A DNA stretch of 53,110 nt from CAYFNK01 sp964474895 (GTDB lineage: Archaea; Nanobdellota; Nanobdellia; SCGC-AAA011-G17; PNOQ01). The notes under the pieces were generated by a model. That model saw only the letters and a program-made list of their open reading frames with translations, had not been told where the DNA came from and made no database searches. The position numbers and the translations under genes were made by a program. The DNA is taken from NCBI GenBank assembly GCA_964474895.1, contig CAYYUK010000004.1, forward strand, positions 1 to 53,110. The letters are read 5' to 3'. The stretch's first letter is position 1. Each line of letters begins with the position of its first letter. This document shows, piece after piece, positions 50,898-53,110 of the stretch.

Positions 50898-52441
50898 TTT
50901 ATGTCGCACCCTAAAGTAAGTCCTACAGAGGTAAATTCAGGAGAACCCAAATAACAAGCTCCAAGAGACCATCTATCTCCTAGGTCGAAATCGATACCAG
51001 CCCAATAAGCAAAACCAAGCTTAGATTCAGAACCAGCAGTTGCAGGATCAAAAGAGTCACCAAGCCATTCATCTTCAGTATTATAATGTTCAATACCTCT
51101 GCTTGTAGCATTATTTTTTCTCATTATTACAACGCCAGGACCAGCGTAAAGTGTAACGCCATTATTTTTGTAACCAACTTTACCAAGCAATCCAATTGAA
51201 GGAGTATCTTTCCATTCAGTTCTATCAATAGTTTCTCTTCTTCCTATGCCCAATATTTCTTCAGCATCAAGAAGAGTTCTATCAACACCTTCTTCAAGTC
51301 CACCAAATCTGCCAAATGCACTAACACCATAAACATTGTTTCCGGCATTCCAATCTTTTCCAACACCATAAACCCCATTACTGCCTGCCAAAACATTTAT
51401 CTGATCTGGAAGCCAGCCTGGAAGCCCATCAATATTTTCTAAACTATCGATTATAACATCTTGATCAATTGCAAGACTTACAAGATCTTCACCAAGATTT
51501 AACGAATTATTAAGCTTGGTTGAATATAATTGACTTTTAGATCTTTCTAAATTTAATGAATCTGATAATTCTATATTTCTACTTCCCAAAGATAAGAGCA
51601 AAGTATCATAATCAGTTTGACTTTCTTCACCAGGAACAAGAACAGTATCAACACCAGCAACGTTATACAATGGAGACAATTCTAAATTATACCACTGATC
51701 ATTTCCAGCCCACTGAAATTTTAAATCAGGTCTGCTTTCTAACCAGCTGTCCATAACACCCTGATCAACAAAATGCCTTCTAGCAGCAGAATAAGCTCCG
51801 CAGCAAGGATCGTCTAAAAATTCAGTATCAACCCTAACAGAATCTAAAGGCGCAGTTTGATCAATATTATCAATTCTTGTATAACAATCAGTACTTAGAG
51901 AATCATCTATTGCATCCAAACTATCTAATTTTGCTTCAATAGATCTATAAAAAGAATCGATTTCAACAATATTTCTAAGTGCATCATTAGTTCTATTGTC
52001 TAAATTATCCAAACTAGAATAAGCAGTTTGAGATGTAGTATCTACAGTAACTTGTTCTGGAAAATTCTGCCCCAGCATAGCACCTAAATTATACCAACGT
52101 CCATCCCCAGTATTTCCATTTGAAAGTTCATCAGAGTTACTTTTTACTTGTCCAAACTGAAAAAATAGATCTGGTCTGCTAACCATATGTGGATCAATAA
52201 TTGATAAATTGTTATCATAAACACCATCAAATTTAGAAGAGTGAAATCCTACTAATTCACCAATATCAATATAATATTCTTGGGCTCCTACAAAAGCATT
52301 GGGGAAATTTTCTGCACCAGCCACAACAACAGAATCTGTTGGAGCTTTTTCATCAACTTCTATAAAACTAATATTATTATCTGCAACCGCAGTTCCACCT
52401 AAAATCGTGCCTACAGCCAAAGTTGTTAATAATTTCTTCAT
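50894..52441 (-). CDS. Secreted protein resembling an outer-membrane beta-barrel, 515 aa
   Basis: Bacterial-looking signal MKKLLTTLAVGTILGGTAVA before DNNISF. Residues about 25-330 contain related segments, including two APxDSV units (KAPTDSVVV; TAPLDSVRV) and two SRPDLxFQxG/A segments, implying an internal duplication. Residues about 355-515 alternate polar/hydrophobic in aromatic-ended strands (GVYGVGKDWNAGNNVYGVSA; VTLYAGPGVVIMRK; FAYWAGIDFDLGDRWSLGA), the OmpA/porin-like beta-barrel pattern, ending TSVGLTLGCDIK. The last residue is Lys, not the usual aromatic. Barrel assignment is inference. First gene of the operon with 49329-50897. Confidence 0.62.
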   Translation of the reverse strand: MKKLLTTLAVGTILGGTAVADNNISFIEVDEKAPTDSVVVAGAENFPNAFVGAQEYYIDIGELVGFHSSKFDGVYDNNLSIIDPHMVSRPDLFFQFGQVKSNSDELSNGNTGDGRWYNLGAMLGQNFPEQVTVDTTSQTAYSSLDNLDNRTNDALRNIVEIDSFYRSIEAKLDSLDAIDDSLSTDCYTRIDNIDQTAPLDSVRVDTEFLDDPCCGAYSAARRHFVDQGVMDSWLESRPDLKFQWAGNDQWYNLELSPLYNVAGVDTVLVPGEESQTDYDTLLLSLGSRNIELSDSLNLERSKSQLYSTKLNNSLNLGEDLVSLAIDQDVIIDSLENIDGLPGWLPDQINVLAGSNGVYGVGKDWNAGNNVYGVSAFGRFGGLEEGVDRTLLDAEEILGIGRRETIDRTEWKDTPSIGLLGKVGYKNNGVTLYAGPGVVIMRKNNATSRGIEHYNTEDEWLGDSFDPATAGSESKLGFAYWAGIDFDLGDRWSLGACYLGSPEFTSVGLTLGCDIK

Positions 52442-52519
52442 TTTACCTCTAAATAATCATATATTTTGTAGGATATAGGTCATAATAATCCATTTATAAG
52501 CCTTACCATTTAGGAGTAG

Positions 52520-53110
52520 TTAACTAAAGAATTCTTTAACTTTCTCATAATTCTTACTTTCAACCAAATTAACGGAGATCGGGAAATATTTATGATAAGC
52601 ACGCCAAGAATATCTCTCATCTAAATAGATAATAACCCCCCTATCTTTTTCACTTCTTATACACCTACCGGCATTTTGTAAAACTTTAGTAAAAGCAGGC
52701 ATAACATATCCGTACTCTTGACCACGGCCAAATTTTTCATCATAATATCTAACTAATTCTTTGCTCATTAAGTCATATTTACCAAAAGGAACACCAACAA
52801 CAATTACTGCAGATAAAGCATCTCCAAAGAGATCAACACTCTCACCAAAACCACCAGCACTAACAGCAAACAAAGTATTTCCTCTTGAAATTTTAAATCT
52901 ATTTAAGATAGATTCTCTGATATTCTTATCCATCCCTCTTTCTTCAATAATAATATCTTCTTCACAATATGAGTTAACTGAATCCAAAAGGGCATAACTT
53001 GGAAAGAAAAATATTTTATTTCCAGGAATAACTTCAATTATCCTTTTGCAATTTAAAGCAATTCTCTCAAACATTTGATCGCTTCTCATACTAAATTTAG
53101 TATTTACAAC
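52520..53110 (-). CDS. DinG/XPD-like ATP-dependent helicase, C-terminal fragment (5' cut by window)
   Basis: The frame is open to the right edge (no stop from 53110 down). It includes helicase domain 2: KIFFFPSYALLDSVNSYCEE, LFAVSAGGFGESVDLFGDALSAV, VVGVPFGKYD and the motif VI region VLQNAGRCIRSEKDRGVIIYLD, typical of XPD/DinG (Q/RxxGRxIR). The iron-sulphur and motor 1 parts are outside the window. The nearby leaderless beta-barrel gene has its own promoter. Confidence 0.88.
   Translation of the reverse strand, partial: VVNTKFSMRSDQMFERIALNCKRIIEVIPGNKIFFFPSYALLDSVNSYCEEDIIIEERGMDKNIRESILNRFKISRGNTLFAVSAGGFGESVDLFGDALSAVIVVGVPFGKYDLMSKELVRYYDEKFGRGQEYGYVMPAFTKVLQNAGRCIRSEKDRGVIIYLDERYSWRAYHKYFPISVNLVESKNYEKVKEFFS

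Noticed and set aside
52505..52520. GAGTAGTTA near the beta-barrel operon as a fourth copy of the shared motif
   Set aside because: Opposite orientation and different spacing relative to TATA; only seven or so bases match, so chance is likely.

Overview
The window looks like a chromosomal segment of a low-GC archaeon, most likely a DPANN lineage near Woesearchaeota or Pacearchaeota. The evidence is archaeal/eukaryotic-type information machinery: TFB, aIF2-gamma, aIF5B, Kae1, LSm, and ribosomal proteins L7Ae, S28e, L24e, S6e, S8e, S3Ae, S15, L37e and probably L41e. BHB-intron tRNAs without encoded CCA and many leaderless genes with a TATA box about 25 bases before the ATG agree with this. The DPANN placement is inference from many short genes, giant secreted proteins with pilin-like N-termini, and the zinc-ribbon and small-protein families present.

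Layout. 1-900: edge of an L41e-like gene, a hypothetical gene, tRNA-Glu and an intron-containing tRNA-Ile(UAU). 939-4497: membrane and cell-surface genes on the minus strand, including a pilin/ASH/vWA-like gene split by a one-base frameshift. 4590-14694: Kae1, P-loop and TGS GTPases, TFB, S8e, an LSm-L37e pair, thymidine kinase, and a LAGLIDADG ORF that runs into a two-intron tRNA-Leu(UAG). 14706-27485: a secretome island with a 2310-residue protein ending in a lytic-transglycosylase-like domain, its pilin-like operon partner, tRNA-Val, and two Ig-repeat, C-terminally anchored proteins. 27514-34771: translation block (S15-S3Ae; L7Ae-S28e-L24e-hypothetical-aIF5B-S6e-aIF2-gamma), with a SET-domain gene and tRNA-Gln inside it. 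34811-46078: metabolic and RNA genes (GluRS, TyrRS, MazG, Dus, a methyltransferase, a transporter) plus signal peptidase II and a candidate lipoprotein. 46106-53110: a nucleotidyltransferase-HEPN-like protein, a membrane protein, a two-gene surface operon whose first product resembles an outer-membrane beta-barrel, and the C-terminal part of a DinG/XPD-type helicase cut by the window end.

How it fits together. About a third of the coding sequence is devoted to the cell surface: class III (pilin-like) signal sequences, Ig/ASH/cadherin-like repeats, C-terminal anchors and a candidate peptidoglycan-cleaving domain. This suits an attached or host/prey-interacting lifestyle, which is inference. 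The rest is a compact translation core. The strongest unusual signals are the tRNA genes (UAU isoleucine tRNA; two mini-introns in tRNA-Leu; homing-endonuclease ORF overlapping that tRNA), the giant transglycosylase-like protein, and bacterial-type envelope traits (LspA, lipobox, beta-barrel-like protein). No CRISPR array, rRNA gene, transposase or gene-free stretch over 300 bases was seen.
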